A DNA stretch of 64,000 nucleotides from an uncultured Prevotella sp. (GTDB lineage Bacteria; Bacteroidota; Bacteroidia; Bacteroidales; Bacteroidaceae): contig CAJODL010000005.1 of the NCBI GenBank assembly GCA_905233165.1, forward strand, positions 124,001-188,000, written 5' to 3'. Shown one piece after another: positions 8,640 to 17,512 of this stretch. Within the stretch, counting starts at the first letter, position 1. Each line of letters opens with the position of its first letter. The translations under genes and the position numbers were made by a program. The notes beneath the pieces were generated by a model. It saw nothing but the letters and a program-made list of their open reading frames with translations. It was not told the origin of the DNA and searched no databases.

Positions 8640-10657
8640 AAAAGATATTTTCAACTATAGTTGCAATACTGACGATAGCAGCAACAACAACAGCACAGAC
8701 GCTTAACGTCACCACGAGCGGCGCCACATATCAGTTTCCCGCAACCCAAACGGGAAAGATGACCTTTGCTGATGGTAGCACGACAACCATAATGGGCAAG
8801 ACATTCAACGTAAGCGACATCACAACGATGTTTACCGATAACAGCGACGTCAGCGACAACGAGGTCAACATAACATATAACGGCACAGGAGCACTGGTTT
8901 TCGTAGCCGGCAACATAGCACAGTATGTGGATGTTACCGTGAGCGGTGCCCATGTTACGATAACACAGAGCGAGGCTGTGACCAACGACCTCATCAACGA
9001 CGGCACGCTGCCTGAGATAACATACAATCTCGATGGTGCTTCTGACGATGGTTCGCTGACTCTCGGAGGAAGTGCCAAGTGTACTGTGACGCTGAATGGA
9101 CTGACGCTGACAAATCCTAACGGCGCACCTATCAACATCACCAACGGCAAACGCATCGCGATGAGTGTGAAAAAGGGTACGGAGAATACTCTGAAGGACG
9201 GCACCGCCAGCACAGCAAAGGCTTGCCTGTATTGTCAGGGACACCTGGAACTGAAGGGCAAGGGTGTGCTCAACGTATATGCTTACGGCAGCAAGGCTCA
9301 CGGCATCAAGAGCGGCGACTATACGGAAATGAAAAACTGCACAGTGAATATCCTCGCTGCTACGAAGGACGGTATCTCATGCAACGAATACTTCCTCATG
9401 GAAAGCGGTGAACTGAACATCAGCGGTGTGGGCGATGACGGCGTACAGTGTGACATCGACAACGATGAGGGCACTCCTATCGCTGCTACCGATGCTGCTG
9501 AGGGCGGTCATGAGGATGAGGATACAGGTAACATATATATAAATGGTGGCACTTTCAATGCTAATATCACTGCTGCTGCCTGCAAGGGTATCAATAGCGA
9601 GGGCGACATAATCATCACTGATGGTACTATCACGGTGAATACCAGCGGCGGCGGTGCTTGGGATGCTGATAAGCTGAAGACAAAGTCCGCTTCCTGTCTG
9701 GGTGCTGACGGCAATATGACCATAAGCGGCGGCACATTGAATCTCACCAGCACAGGAGCTGGCGGTAAGGGCATCAATGCCGATGGAACTCTGACCATAG
9801 ATGGCGGCACAACAACAATAAAGACATCCGGTAATGCAGTTGTGGCAAGTTCTACGGGAACGCTGTCGGTAGTATCAAACTCACGGCAGTTAGACAGTTA
9901 TGACTCCGACTATAAATCGTCACCAAAGGGCATCAAGGTAGATGGTGCTGTAATTATCAATGACGGCATAGTCAACGTTACTACCAGTGGTGCCGGAGGC
10001 GAGGGTATAGAGTCTAAGACCTACATCACCTTCAACGGAGGACAGACATACGTCAGTTCATCCGACGACGGCATTAATGCCTCTTATAATACTGACACTA
10101 ACGGTACGGGCGACCTTACTGTCAATGGTGGCTATATCTACTGCATCTCATCTGGCAACGACGCAATGGATTCTAACGGCAATTTCTATGTAAAAGGCGG
10201 AGTGGTATATGCTGTCGGCACAGGCAATCCAGAGAAGTCACTTGATGCTAATACAGAACAGGGTAAAAAACTCTATATCTCAGGTGGTACATTGATAGCA
10301 GTAGGCGACCTTGAGAGTGGTGTCAGCATCACTAATGGTACATGCAAATACACCTCTTCATGGTCAAAGAACAGCTGGTTTGTACTATATAACGGCGGCA
10401 CATTAGCAGCAGCCTTCAAGACACCGGCAACAGGCAGCAACACTGGTGGTGGCGGCGGTCCTTGGGGCGGCGGCAGCAGTTCTCTGAAGCTCATCGTATA
10501 TACCTCATCAACCCCTATCCTCACCTCAGGTGTTAGCATCAGCGGTGGAACAGATCTCTGTAACGGCACGCTGAACATTGGTGGCACAGTAAGTGGCGGC
10601 AGCAGCGTATCGCTCAGCAACTACTCTTCTGGCAATGGCGGCGGTCAGAGATGGTAA
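8636..10657 (+). CDS. secreted Cthe_2159-type carbohydrate-binding beta-helix protein
   Basis: 673 residues with a signal peptide (MKKIFSTIVAILTIAATTTA, then QTLNVT) rather than a lipobox. The beta-helix body carries many turns of the type INGGTFNANI, DGTITVNTSGGG, ISGGTLNLTSTGAGGKGIN and SSDDGINASYN, closely parallel to the lipoprotein at 6289, so the two are paralogues with different anchoring. An acidic insert DNDEGTPIAATDAAEGGHEDEDTG interrupts the helix near residue 285 and could bind calcium. The C terminus is again Gly-rich (GNGGGQRW). Family members bind acidic polysaccharide; enzymatic activity is not expected. The start overlaps the stop of the preceding gene. Confidence 0.82.
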   Translation: MKKIFSTIVAILTIAATTTAQTLNVTTSGATYQFPATQTGKMTFADGSTTTIMGKTFNVSDITTMFTDNSDVSDNEVNITYNGTGALVFVAGNIAQYVDVTVSGAHVTITQSEAVTNDLINDGTLPEITYNLDGASDDGSLTLGGSAKCTVTLNGLTLTNPNGAPINITNGKRIAMSVKKGTENTLKDGTASTAKACLYCQGHLELKGKGVLNVYAYGSKAHGIKSGDYTEMKNCTVNILAATKDGISCNEYFLMESGELNISGVGDDGVQCDIDNDEGTPIAATDAAEGGHEDEDTGNIYINGGTFNANITAAACKGINSEGDIIITDGTITVNTSGGGAWDADKLKTKSASCLGADGNMTISGGTLNLTSTGAGGKGINADGTLTIDGGTTTIKTSGNAVVASSTGTLSVVSNSRQLDSYDSDYKSSPKGIKVDGAVIINDGIVNVTTSGAGGEGIESKTYITFNGGQTYVSSSDDGINASYNTDTNGTGDLTVNGGYIYCISSGNDAMDSNGNFYVKGGVVYAVGTGNPEKSLDANTEQGKKLYISGGTLIAVGDLESGVSITNGTCKYTSSWSKNSWFVLYNGGTLAAAFKTPATGSNTGGGGGPWGGGSSSLKLIVYTSSTPILTSGVSISGGTDLCNGTLNIGGTVSGGSSVSLSNYSSGNGGGQRW

Positions 10658-10710
10658 CGGTTAAGGTTAAAGGTTAAAGCCTCTTGACCTTTGACCTTTG
10701 ACCTTTGACA
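10658..10710 (+). repeat. GGTTAAA and CTTTGAC short repeats after a stop codon
   Basis: Three GGTTAAR units are followed by four TTGACCT units. They start at the TAA of the preceding gene and end shortly before the kinase start. Confidence 0.8.
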
Positions 10711-10734
10711 ATAATTGCTAAAAATCTGCGTTAT

Positions 10735-11844
10735 ATGAAATGGATGCAGGAACATAATAAATATGAGAATATGACATACTTGGCACTGTGGGGAATGCTC
10801 TTCACAGTGCCAGTGCTGAGTCTTTATATCAGGACGGTGGAGGATGCAAACTACGCCTTCGATTGGGCAGAGGTGTTTATGATTTGGGGAAGGTTGGGAA
10901 TATACCTCGTCATCTTCCTGCTACATAATTTCCTAATGGCTCCACTGCTGGTGTTTAGGCAAAAACGCGCTCTCTATTTGAGCACCATCGCGGTTATCGT
11001 CGCAGTCTTTGTTGCCTACCAATGTTCCCACAAGCCAAAACACACTTTCGAGCCTCCACGAGAGAGGATGGAGATGGTTGAGAAGAGAGACGGACATCAC
11101 GATTTCCATCGCCCCCCACGCCACGAGGAAAGAAAGCCACCCGTAATGTTTGGGGAACATGACATCGTTGCCATCATCGTTATGCTGTTGATGTTGGGTG
11201 TCAACCTGGGTGTGAAATTCTACTTCAAATCCCGCCACGATGCTAAACAGCTGATGATATTGGAGAAGGAGAACCTGCAGCAGCAGTTGGAATACCTGAG
11301 ATATCAGATAAATCCGCACTTCTTCATGAATACCCTCAACAACATCCACGCCTTGGTGGACATAGACCCCGAGAAGGCGAAAGACACCATTGTGGAGTTG
11401 TCGAAGATGATGCGTTTCGTGCTTTACGAGGGAGACAAGAAGGGTGTTTCCATCAGTCGTGAGTTCGACTTCATACGCCACTACATCACCCTAATGCGGC
11501 TGCGCTACACGGAAAAGGTGGATATGAAGGTTTCTCTGCCAACGACAGTACCCGACAAAGAAGTGCCCCCGCTGATGCTCATCACCTTCATAGAAAATGC
11601 CTTCAAACACGGCATCAGTTACCAACAGGATTCCTTCGTACACATCACTGCTGAGGTAAGAGACAATAGACTATATTTCGAATGTAGCAACAGCAAGTGC
11701 GAAAGGCCTAATCAGGAGAAAGGCGGTGTAGGACTGGCTAATGTGAAGAAGCGCCTGGACCTGATATACGGAGAAAACTATTTGCTGAATATAAAGGACG
11801 AAGCAACCACCTATCACGTAACACTCGAAATACCACTCGTATGA
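10735..11844 (+). CDS. LytS/YehU-type sensor histidine kinase with a His-rich periplasmic loop
   Basis: 369 residues from ATG 10735; an upstream TTG frame start falls in repeat DNA and is unlikely. Four membrane helices come first. Between helices 3 and 4, on the predicted periplasmic side, is a loop of about 40 residues rich in His, Pro, Arg and Glu (HKPKHTFEPP, DGHHDFHRPPRHEERKPP). The cytoplasmic part has QINPHFFMNTLNNIHALV with the phospho-accepting His near residue 185, then the ATPase N box (ENAFKHG) and GGVGLANVKKRL. This is the PF06580 kinase type that pairs with LytTR regulators. It overlaps the regulator gene by 4 bases. The ligand is unknown; the loop suggests a metal or pH signal. 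Confidence 0.88.
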   Translation: MKWMQEHNKYENMTYLALWGMLFTVPVLSLYIRTVEDANYAFDWAEVFMIWGRLGIYLVIFLLHNFLMAPLLVFRQKRALYLSTIAVIVAVFVAYQCSHKPKHTFEPPRERMEMVEKRDGHHDFHRPPRHEERKPPVMFGEHDIVAIIVMLLMLGVNLGVKFYFKSRHDAKQLMILEKENLQQQLEYLRYQINPHFFMNTLNNIHALVDIDPEKAKDTIVELSKMMRFVLYEGDKKGVSISREFDFIRHYITLMRLRYTEKVDMKVSLPTTVPDKEVPPLMLITFIENAFKHGISYQQDSFVHITAEVRDNRLYFECSNSKCERPNQEKGGVGLANVKKRLDLIYGENYLLNIKDEATTYHVTLEIPLV

Positions 11845-12575
11845 TAAGATGTATAGCTATAGACGATGAGCCGCTGGCACTACAGCAACTTGCCGCATAC
11901 ATAAAGAAAACGCCATTTCTGGAACTTGTAGCACAATGTCAGAGTGCGCTTGAGGCACGACAGTTCTTAGAGCAGGACACAGTCGATGCAATCTTTTGCG
12001 ATATCAATATGCCTGACCTCAACGGAATGGATTTTGTAAAGTCGCTGCAGGCGCCGCCACTGATAGTCTTCACTACAGCATATAGCGAATATGCCGTTGA
12101 GGGTTTCAAGGTGAATGCTGTTGACTATCTGCTGAAGCCATTCGGCATGCAGGACTTTCAGCGTGCCGCAAACAGGCTGAAAGAGAGAGTTCAAGGTTCA
12201 AGAGTTCAAGAAGTTCAAGGGTCACCTCTCACTGCTGAAAGTGACGACGTCATTTTCCTAAAGACCGACTACAGGGTAGTGAAAATCACCATTGCTGACA
12301 TTCGCTATGTAGAAGCTATGAGCGAATATCTCAAGATTCACATAGAAGGAGAAGAGAAGCCAATAGTCACCCTACTCTCCATGAAGAAAATGGAGGAAAG
12401 ACTGCCACAGAACTTTATGAGGATACATCGCTCATACATCGTAAACCTCACAAAAATTCAGGAGGTGAACAAGAACCGCATCATCATGGATGCGGAGACA
12501 TATCTGCCCGTAGGTGATATGTACAAAGATGCCTTCCAAAGATTTATTGATGCGAAGTTCTTGGGAAAAGCGTGA
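11841..12575 (+). CDS. LytTR-family response regulator
   Basis: 244 residues: a receiver domain (DDEP at 8-11, phospho-acceptor Asp54 in FCDINMPDLNG, Lys in DYLLKPF near 99) followed by a LytTR DNA-binding domain (DVIFLKTDYRVVKI ... MRIHRSYIVNLTKI). The start overlaps the kinase stop, so the two are co-translated. The linker at residues 117-128 (VQGSRVQEVQGS) is encoded by a short GTTCAAG repeat of the same kind as the intergenic repeats of this window. Target genes are not shown; the upstream carbohydrate-binding genes are plausible. Confidence 0.92.
   Translation: MIRCIAIDDEPLALQQLAAYIKKTPFLELVAQCQSALEARQFLEQDTVDAIFCDINMPDLNGMDFVKSLQAPPLIVFTTAYSEYAVEGFKVNAVDYLLKPFGMQDFQRAANRLKERVQGSRVQEVQGSPLTAESDDVIFLKTDYRVVKITIADIRYVEAMSEYLKIHIEGEEKPIVTLLSMKKMEERLPQNFMRIHRSYIVNLTKIQEVNKNRIIMDAETYLPVGDMYKDAFQRFIDAKFLGKA
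12190..12224 (+). repeat. in-frame GTTCAAG-type repeat inside the response regulator gene
   Basis: Four to five copies of a 7-9 base unit (AGTTCAAG, GGTTCAAG, AGTTCAAG, AAGTTCAAG) encode the interdomain linker. None introduces a stop in the reading frame used. Confidence 0.75.
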
Positions 12576-12624
12576 ATTTATAGTGTTGTCGAAATTTACC
12601 TTTGGCTTTAGACATTAGACCTTA

Positions 12625-15600
12625 TCAGAAAGCTTTCTTCTTTCCGTCAATAATATATATACCCTGTGATGGCGTCTTAACTCTGCGCCCTGTCAGGTCA
12701 TAAACCTCAGATGACTTGATATGCTTATGCCGGGTAACATCTTTGATAGATGTTGGATTACTTGTTAGTTCTATATTGTCGAAACCTATAATCTTTTCCG
12801 AACCATTGTAGGTATGAACGGCTGAAAGAAGTATTGTTGTAGATGCTATGCCATCGCTTTCAAAAGATGACGTAACATGTTGCCATGCTTCCTTATTACC
12901 AGGCGACGGTACTGTTACTGTCTTACCGCCTTCTGTCTGTATCTTTATATCTACATCACCTCCGCTACCACTTTTCCAGACATCAGCATTGAATGTATAT
13001 GCACCTTTGGGCAGCCTTACCTCCTGTTTCAGGGTGATAGTGCTGGTGCCCCAATTCTGTCGCACCCAATAGGTCTGTTTACTTCCTGTAACTGACGCAG
13101 GACGAGAAGCAAAGAAATTGCTGAAATACATATCTCCAGACTTCAAGGCAGTAATGTCGTTATTATTACCATTTGAATAAGCAACTGTCCATCCTTTAGG
13201 AAGATATATGGCACGATCAGAGTTGACACCCGTGCCTTGCATTATGCTATAAGACTCCTCAAAATCTCCATTCACAAGAGCCGTAGGCAGTTCGCTCTCT
13301 TCGTAAGAAATTCCCTGAATGTCACATATCTCCTTACGGGTAAGCATGACATCATATAGTTTCAGGTCACTGATAATGCCACGGAAGTCCTGATTGTCGT
13401 TTGCAACGTTAGAGTCCCACCATTGTGTACGACCTATGTAGTTGCGAGAGTCTTTTGCCACCTCATAAAGCATGTATGCCTCACTGACGTTTGTGGTACC
13501 AGAGACGTTTTCCTCACCATCGATATATATTCGAGTGGTATGAGTGGCAGCATCAAAGGAGACTGCCAATTTTGTCTCCTTGTTGAGCGACAACTGCTTA
13601 GTTGCATTTACCATAGTGGTAGCACCGCCATTATACTTGATGCCGGCAGATAACGGGTTAGCTCTCAGGAACAGGCTGTTGCCAGATGCTGAACCGAAGT
13701 CGTAGATGCGAGGCATCGCTGTCAGCGCACTTGGTTTCACCGTTACAAGGAAAGTGAAGGAGCGCAATCCCTCAAGCAGTCCGGAAGGGGCTAAAACAAA
13801 TTTGTTTGTATTGAAGCCAGTGGCTGAATTTGACGTGAGGTCAAGGGGGGACGTTTGTTCATAGCGAATACTCTTGGCTATGTCACGAGCCAGCACCTGT
13901 ATTTCAAACTGACGGCTTTTGGTTCCGACGTTAGCAGTTAATACTAATGAAGTGTTCTCTTTCTGCGGAGACAATACTCCAACAGAAGAAAGTACATCTT
14001 CCTTGGAAGAATTCCACTTCACCGTTTGCCCCAGAGAGGTAGTAGGCAGGATAATATCGGTATGTATCTCGTCAGGCAACGACAATGCTGAGAGAGCAGT
14101 CTCTTCCAATGCAGCATCGATTTTCTCCTGTGACTCCGCAACAATCTGCTGCACCTCCATAGGAGTAGCAGATACGCCATAGGCAGAAGCAGAAATACAC
14201 TGATGATTGAAATCGCTGCCGCTGACATGTATATTATCCACGTCAAGGTTCTTAACCTCAACTACCTGATCTACCAGCCCATTACGGTAGATAGTAAGTG
14301 TTTCGCCATCATACGTCATTGTCAACACCCATGTAGTGACTTTTGTAGGATGGTTGTCACCGCTGGTGCCAGAACTTTTCGTTGCCCAGTCGTCACTCGT
14401 CAGAAGACGATTCTGACTCTTGTATGTAGTGCCGTTGACAGTAAGTTCAGGATACTGAGTGCTACCATTAAGCGAATAAACGAAATTGCCGTCATCAGAA
14501 CTTAAAATCACACCTTCATACTTTGCTGTATTCATGGCAATAGCCATATTAAGTGTCTGATTAGCTTTCAAGCAGGTACAGTTTACGACAGATGCTGAGA
14601 CATCCGAGACATTTTCCTGCCAAGCATAATTACTATGTATGGCAGTAGGATAGCCCTGAGGATATCCTTGACGTACTATCCAATAGTAGTAATCGCCCTG
14701 CATCCAGACGAGGCGCAGCGGGCAGTTCTTTGAACCTGGAATAATATAAGGACGAACATTGTTCTTAGGAGAATTGGTAGTAATCTGTGTAGAACCAGCC
14801 ACCTCGCCAGCATCATTGATGGTATATTTCCATATCTCATAGACACCATCCTTATTATATACGCCATTCTTCGTCGGTATGCTGAGATATAGGTCGTTGA
14901 TATTCTCAGGATCTATCGCCATACCACCGCTGTAGCACTTCTCGGTAGAATTCCAGTTCTGGTGGAATGCATGACCGCCATACTGCACCCATGTATTCTT
15001 CCATGAAGAGCCGTTCCAACGGGCATACCAATATACGTGAGTTGTCTTTGCATCGTCTATATGTGGATAAGCCACGACAGGATGCTCTTCCTTGTCAAGA
15101 GCTATCTGCCATACCCAGTTGCGGATGTTGGCAGACTTATCTACGATGGTAGCGGGATAACTGCTGGCGTATGAGTCTGTCTTGCTGACATTAAAGACAC
15201 CATTATTGATAATACTCAGTTGTTTGCCATTCAGGTCACGCAGGATAGGACCATTACCTTTATTTATATCTATAACATTGAAATACAGCCAGTCAGGCAT
15301 TTCATTGTCTGGGTGTCCCGTTGTATATGACACATATATCTTATCGCGTCCATTGCTCTGATACTTTGCATAAGGGCGTGCACCTGTTGACTGAACAATC
15401 TGCTTGGGTCCGAAATCAAAACTGCAGTTGTCATTGGCATCTGGCATGGTGAGGCGGGCAATGGTAGGATGCCAGTTGATGCCGCGCCAGCAGAGATAGA
15501 TATGCTGTGGGTCGTCGCTAAGGATGAAGGGCGACGGATATGTGGTATTATTTGCAGTAGCAAGATATTTCTCATCACCAAGCTGGGTGATGTCACCGGG

Positions 15601-15960
15601 CTTCTTGGAGATGCGGTACCATATCTTCGGCTCGTCAGTATGGCGTGTATAGAATATCATCACTCGCTCATCAGGAAGCACGATGAAGGTGGGATTGTTG
15701 TGATCGTCTGGTTGGAAATAAGAACGTATAAGCACTTCTGTCTTACGCTGCTTCAACCAATCGTACTGTGTAGCCTTTACATTGCCATGAACATCTATAT
15801 AACCTATGTAGGTGGCATTGATAGTTCCCGAGGGATTTTCGTAGTGTACTGCACGAGGGTCGGCAAACCAACACCATGCACCTTCATCGGCAACAACATT
15901 ATCAGCCTGAATCATTAGAGCCATGCAGAGCATAGCTACTACAGCAAAACATTTTTTCAT
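12625..15960 (-). CDS. large secreted BNR-4 / LamG multidomain protein, probable polysaccharide-active
   Basis: 1111 residues with a signal peptide (MKKCFAVVAMLCMALMIQA). Residues about 25-440 form a BNR-4-type beta-propeller (GAWCWFADPRAVHYE, WNGSSWKNTWVQ, YPQGYPTA), as in BNR-repeat proteins and some ulvan or rhamnogalacturonan lyases. After this come a LamG-like segment, an Ig-like stretch resembling atrophied bacterial Ig repeats (about 620-690), a second concanavalin-like domain (about 700-880) and a jelly-roll domain (about 890-1060). The last 30 residues (EVYDLTGRRVKTPSQGIYII) are a type IX sorting-like tail. It has its own promoter. The true substrate and whether it is catalytic are open. 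Confidence 0.75.
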   Translation of the reverse strand: MKKCFAVVAMLCMALMIQADNVVADEGAWCWFADPRAVHYENPSGTINATYIGYIDVHGNVKATQYDWLKQRKTEVLIRSYFQPDDHNNPTFIVLPDERVMIFYTRHTDEPKIWYRISKKPGDITQLGDEKYLATANNTTYPSPFILSDDPQHIYLCWRGINWHPTIARLTMPDANDNCSFDFGPKQIVQSTGARPYAKYQSNGRDKIYVSYTTGHPDNEMPDWLYFNVIDINKGNGPILRDLNGKQLSIINNGVFNVSKTDSYASSYPATIVDKSANIRNWVWQIALDKEEHPVVAYPHIDDAKTTHVYWYARWNGSSWKNTWVQYGGHAFHQNWNSTEKCYSGGMAIDPENINDLYLSIPTKNGVYNKDGVYEIWKYTINDAGEVAGSTQITTNSPKNNVRPYIIPGSKNCPLRLVWMQGDYYYWIVRQGYPQGYPTAIHSNYAWQENVSDVSASVVNCTCLKANQTLNMAIAMNTAKYEGVILSSDDGNFVYSLNGSTQYPELTVNGTTYKSQNRLLTSDDWATKSSGTSGDNHPTKVTTWVLTMTYDGETLTIYRNGLVDQVVEVKNLDVDNIHVSGSDFNHQCISASAYGVSATPMEVQQIVAESQEKIDAALEETALSALSLPDEIHTDIILPTTSLGQTVKWNSSKEDVLSSVGVLSPQKENTSLVLTANVGTKSRQFEIQVLARDIAKSIRYEQTSPLDLTSNSATGFNTNKFVLAPSGLLEGLRSFTFLVTVKPSALTAMPRIYDFGSASGNSLFLRANPLSAGIKYNGGATTMVNATKQLSLNKETKLAVSFDAATHTTRIYIDGEENVSGTTNVSEAYMLYEVAKDSRNYIGRTQWWDSNVANDNQDFRGIISDLKLYDVMLTRKEICDIQGISYEESELPTALVNGDFEESYSIMQGTGVNSDRAIYLPKGWTVAYSNGNNNDITALKSGDMYFSNFFASRPASVTGSKQTYWVRQNWGTSTITLKQEVRLPKGAYTFNADVWKSGSGGDVDIKIQTEGGKTVTVPSPGNKEAWQHVTSSFESDGIASTTILLSAVHTYNGSEKIIGFDNIELTSNPTSIKDVTRHKHIKSSEVYDLTGRRVKTPSQGIYIIDGKKKAF

Positions 15961-15991
15961 AAATTAATTCGTATTTAGTTAGTTATTTGGT

Positions 15992-16000
15992 GCAAAAATA
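15992..16000 (-). promoter_or_regulatory. -7 box for the BNR-4 gene
   Basis: TATTTTTGC on the minus strand, 31 bases before the ATG at 15960. Confidence 0.55.
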
Positions 16001-16084
16001 AACAAAATATTTTAAATAGTAGCAAATAATGACAGAATTTATAATATTTTTTTGTCAACAATGACATAATTCCGTCTTATTTCG

Positions 16085-16093
16085 TACATTTGT
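16085..16093 (+). promoter_or_regulatory. -7 box for the aldo/keto reductase gene
   Basis: TACATTTGT fits TAnnTTTGY. It directly abuts the ATG at 16094, which would therefore be untranscribed or at the very 5' end; this supports initiation at 16124. Confidence 0.6.
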
Positions 16094-16123
16094 ATGCGAA
16101 TTACTCACTCTCCAATAAAGATT

Positions 16124-17482
16124 ATGGCAAAAAAGAATTTAGACAGACGGGAATTTTTGAAGCGCCTCGGCATAGGTGCTGGTTCTGCAATGGTAATGAT
16201 GGGGCTGGACCCGATACAAAGTTTGGCAAGCCCTTTACTCAGCAAGAAATCTACAAAGACAAGTGATGCGTCTAAGAATGCAATGACCTATCGTGTGCAG
16301 CACAATTCCGGAAAGCACATCTCGCTACTTGGCTTCGGAATGATGCGTCTGCCTAACGACCAGACTGCCGTCAACGAGATGGTTGACTACGCCATCAGTC
16401 ATGGCGTAAACTATTTTGACACCGCTCCTATGTATATGGGAGGGCAGTCGGAGGTTCTGACGGGCGAGGCACTCAGCCGTCATCCAAGAGAGAAATTCCA
16501 TATTGCCACGAAGATGTCGAACCAGAATCGCCGCCTGTGGTCTTTCGATGCTTCAAAAGAAATGTATGAACGTTCGTTCGAGAGATTGAAGGTTGACTAC
16601 ATCGACTACTACCTGCTGCATAGCATCGGTGGTGGTATGGATTCGCTGAAGGGACGTTTCCTTGACAACGGCATACTCGATTTCCTGATGAAGGAGCGTG
16701 AGGCAGGACGCATAAAGCATCTTGGATTCTCTTATCATGGCGATGTCCGTGATTTTGACTGGCTGCTTGACAGACAGGACGAATACAAGTGGGACTTTGT
16801 GCAGATACAGATGAACTTCCTCGACTGGCGTCATGCCTCTATAAGACAAGGCCGTCGCCATGATGCTGATGCGGAGTATCTGTATAACAAATTGGAGTCG
16901 TTGGGAATACAATGCGTCATCATGGAACCTCTTCGCGGCGGTGCCTTCGGAAGGATGGCACAGGAACTGACAGACCAACTGAAGGCGGTGCGTCCTGATG
17001 ACAGCACAGCACGTTGGGCCTTCAGATGGGTGGGCTCCTACCCTAACGTCCTGACGACGCTCTCGGGCATGAACCGAATGGACCACCTTATAGATAATGT
17101 AAAGACCTTCTCACCACTGGAGCCTTGCACGGAGGCTGAGAACAAGCTGCTGGAGAAGATTGCAGACCAGATGGCGGGCTACCCAACAATTCCTTGTACC
17201 ACATGCGAATATTGTATGCCGTGCCCTTATGGCGTAAACATTCCGGGAAACTTCAGCTTCCATAATAATGCCGTCAACAATCACCTCATACCGCTGCCTG
17301 ACAAGGATGCTGCGAACTATGCTGAGATGAAGGAAAAATTCACGGCACAGTATTTTGAGGCTCTCCCAGCAGAAGCTCGTGCCAACCAGTGTATGGACTG
17401 CGAGGAATGTCTGCCGAAATGTCCGCAACAGATTCGCATACCAAACCAATTATCACGCATCGTGGAGTTGCTGAGGAAATAA
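16124..17482 (+). CDS. Tat-exported aldo/keto reductase with C-terminal 4Fe-4S domain
   Basis: From ATG 16124 the protein has 452 residues. It begins with a twin-arginine signal (DRREFLKRLGIGAGSAMV), so it is probably exported folded to the periplasm. The aldo/keto reductase barrel follows, with GVNYFDTAPMYMGGQSE (catalytic Asp/Tyr) and YIDYYLLHSIGG. The C terminus carries two cysteine clusters, CTTCEYCMPCPYGV and CMDCEECLPKCPQQI, as in the ferredoxin-like domain of Bacteroidales oxidoreductases of this type. Substrate and electron partner are unknown. The stop codon is followed directly by a short repeat and a convergent gene. Confidence 0.88.
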   Translation: MAKKNLDRREFLKRLGIGAGSAMVMMGLDPIQSLASPLLSKKSTKTSDASKNAMTYRVQHNSGKHISLLGFGMMRLPNDQTAVNEMVDYAISHGVNYFDTAPMYMGGQSEVLTGEALSRHPREKFHIATKMSNQNRRLWSFDASKEMYERSFERLKVDYIDYYLLHSIGGGMDSLKGRFLDNGILDFLMKEREAGRIKHLGFSYHGDVRDFDWLLDRQDEYKWDFVQIQMNFLDWRHASIRQGRRHDADAEYLYNKLESLGIQCVIMEPLRGGAFGRMAQELTDQLKAVRPDDSTARWAFRWVGSYPNVLTTLSGMNRMDHLIDNVKTFSPLEPCTEAENKLLEKIADQMAGYPTIPCTTCEYCMPCPYGVNIPGNFSFHNNAVNNHLIPLPDKDAANYAEMKEKFTAQYFEALPAEARANQCMDCEECLPKCPQQIRIPNQLSRIVELLRK

Positions 17483-17512
17483 TGGTTATAGGTTATAGGT
17501 TATGGGTTATTG
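17483..17512. repeat. GGTTATA repeat shared by two convergent gene ends
   Basis: Four units of GGTTAT(A/G)G begin at the reductase stop. On the other strand they supply the last residues and the TAA stop of the hydrolase. Confidence 0.8.
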
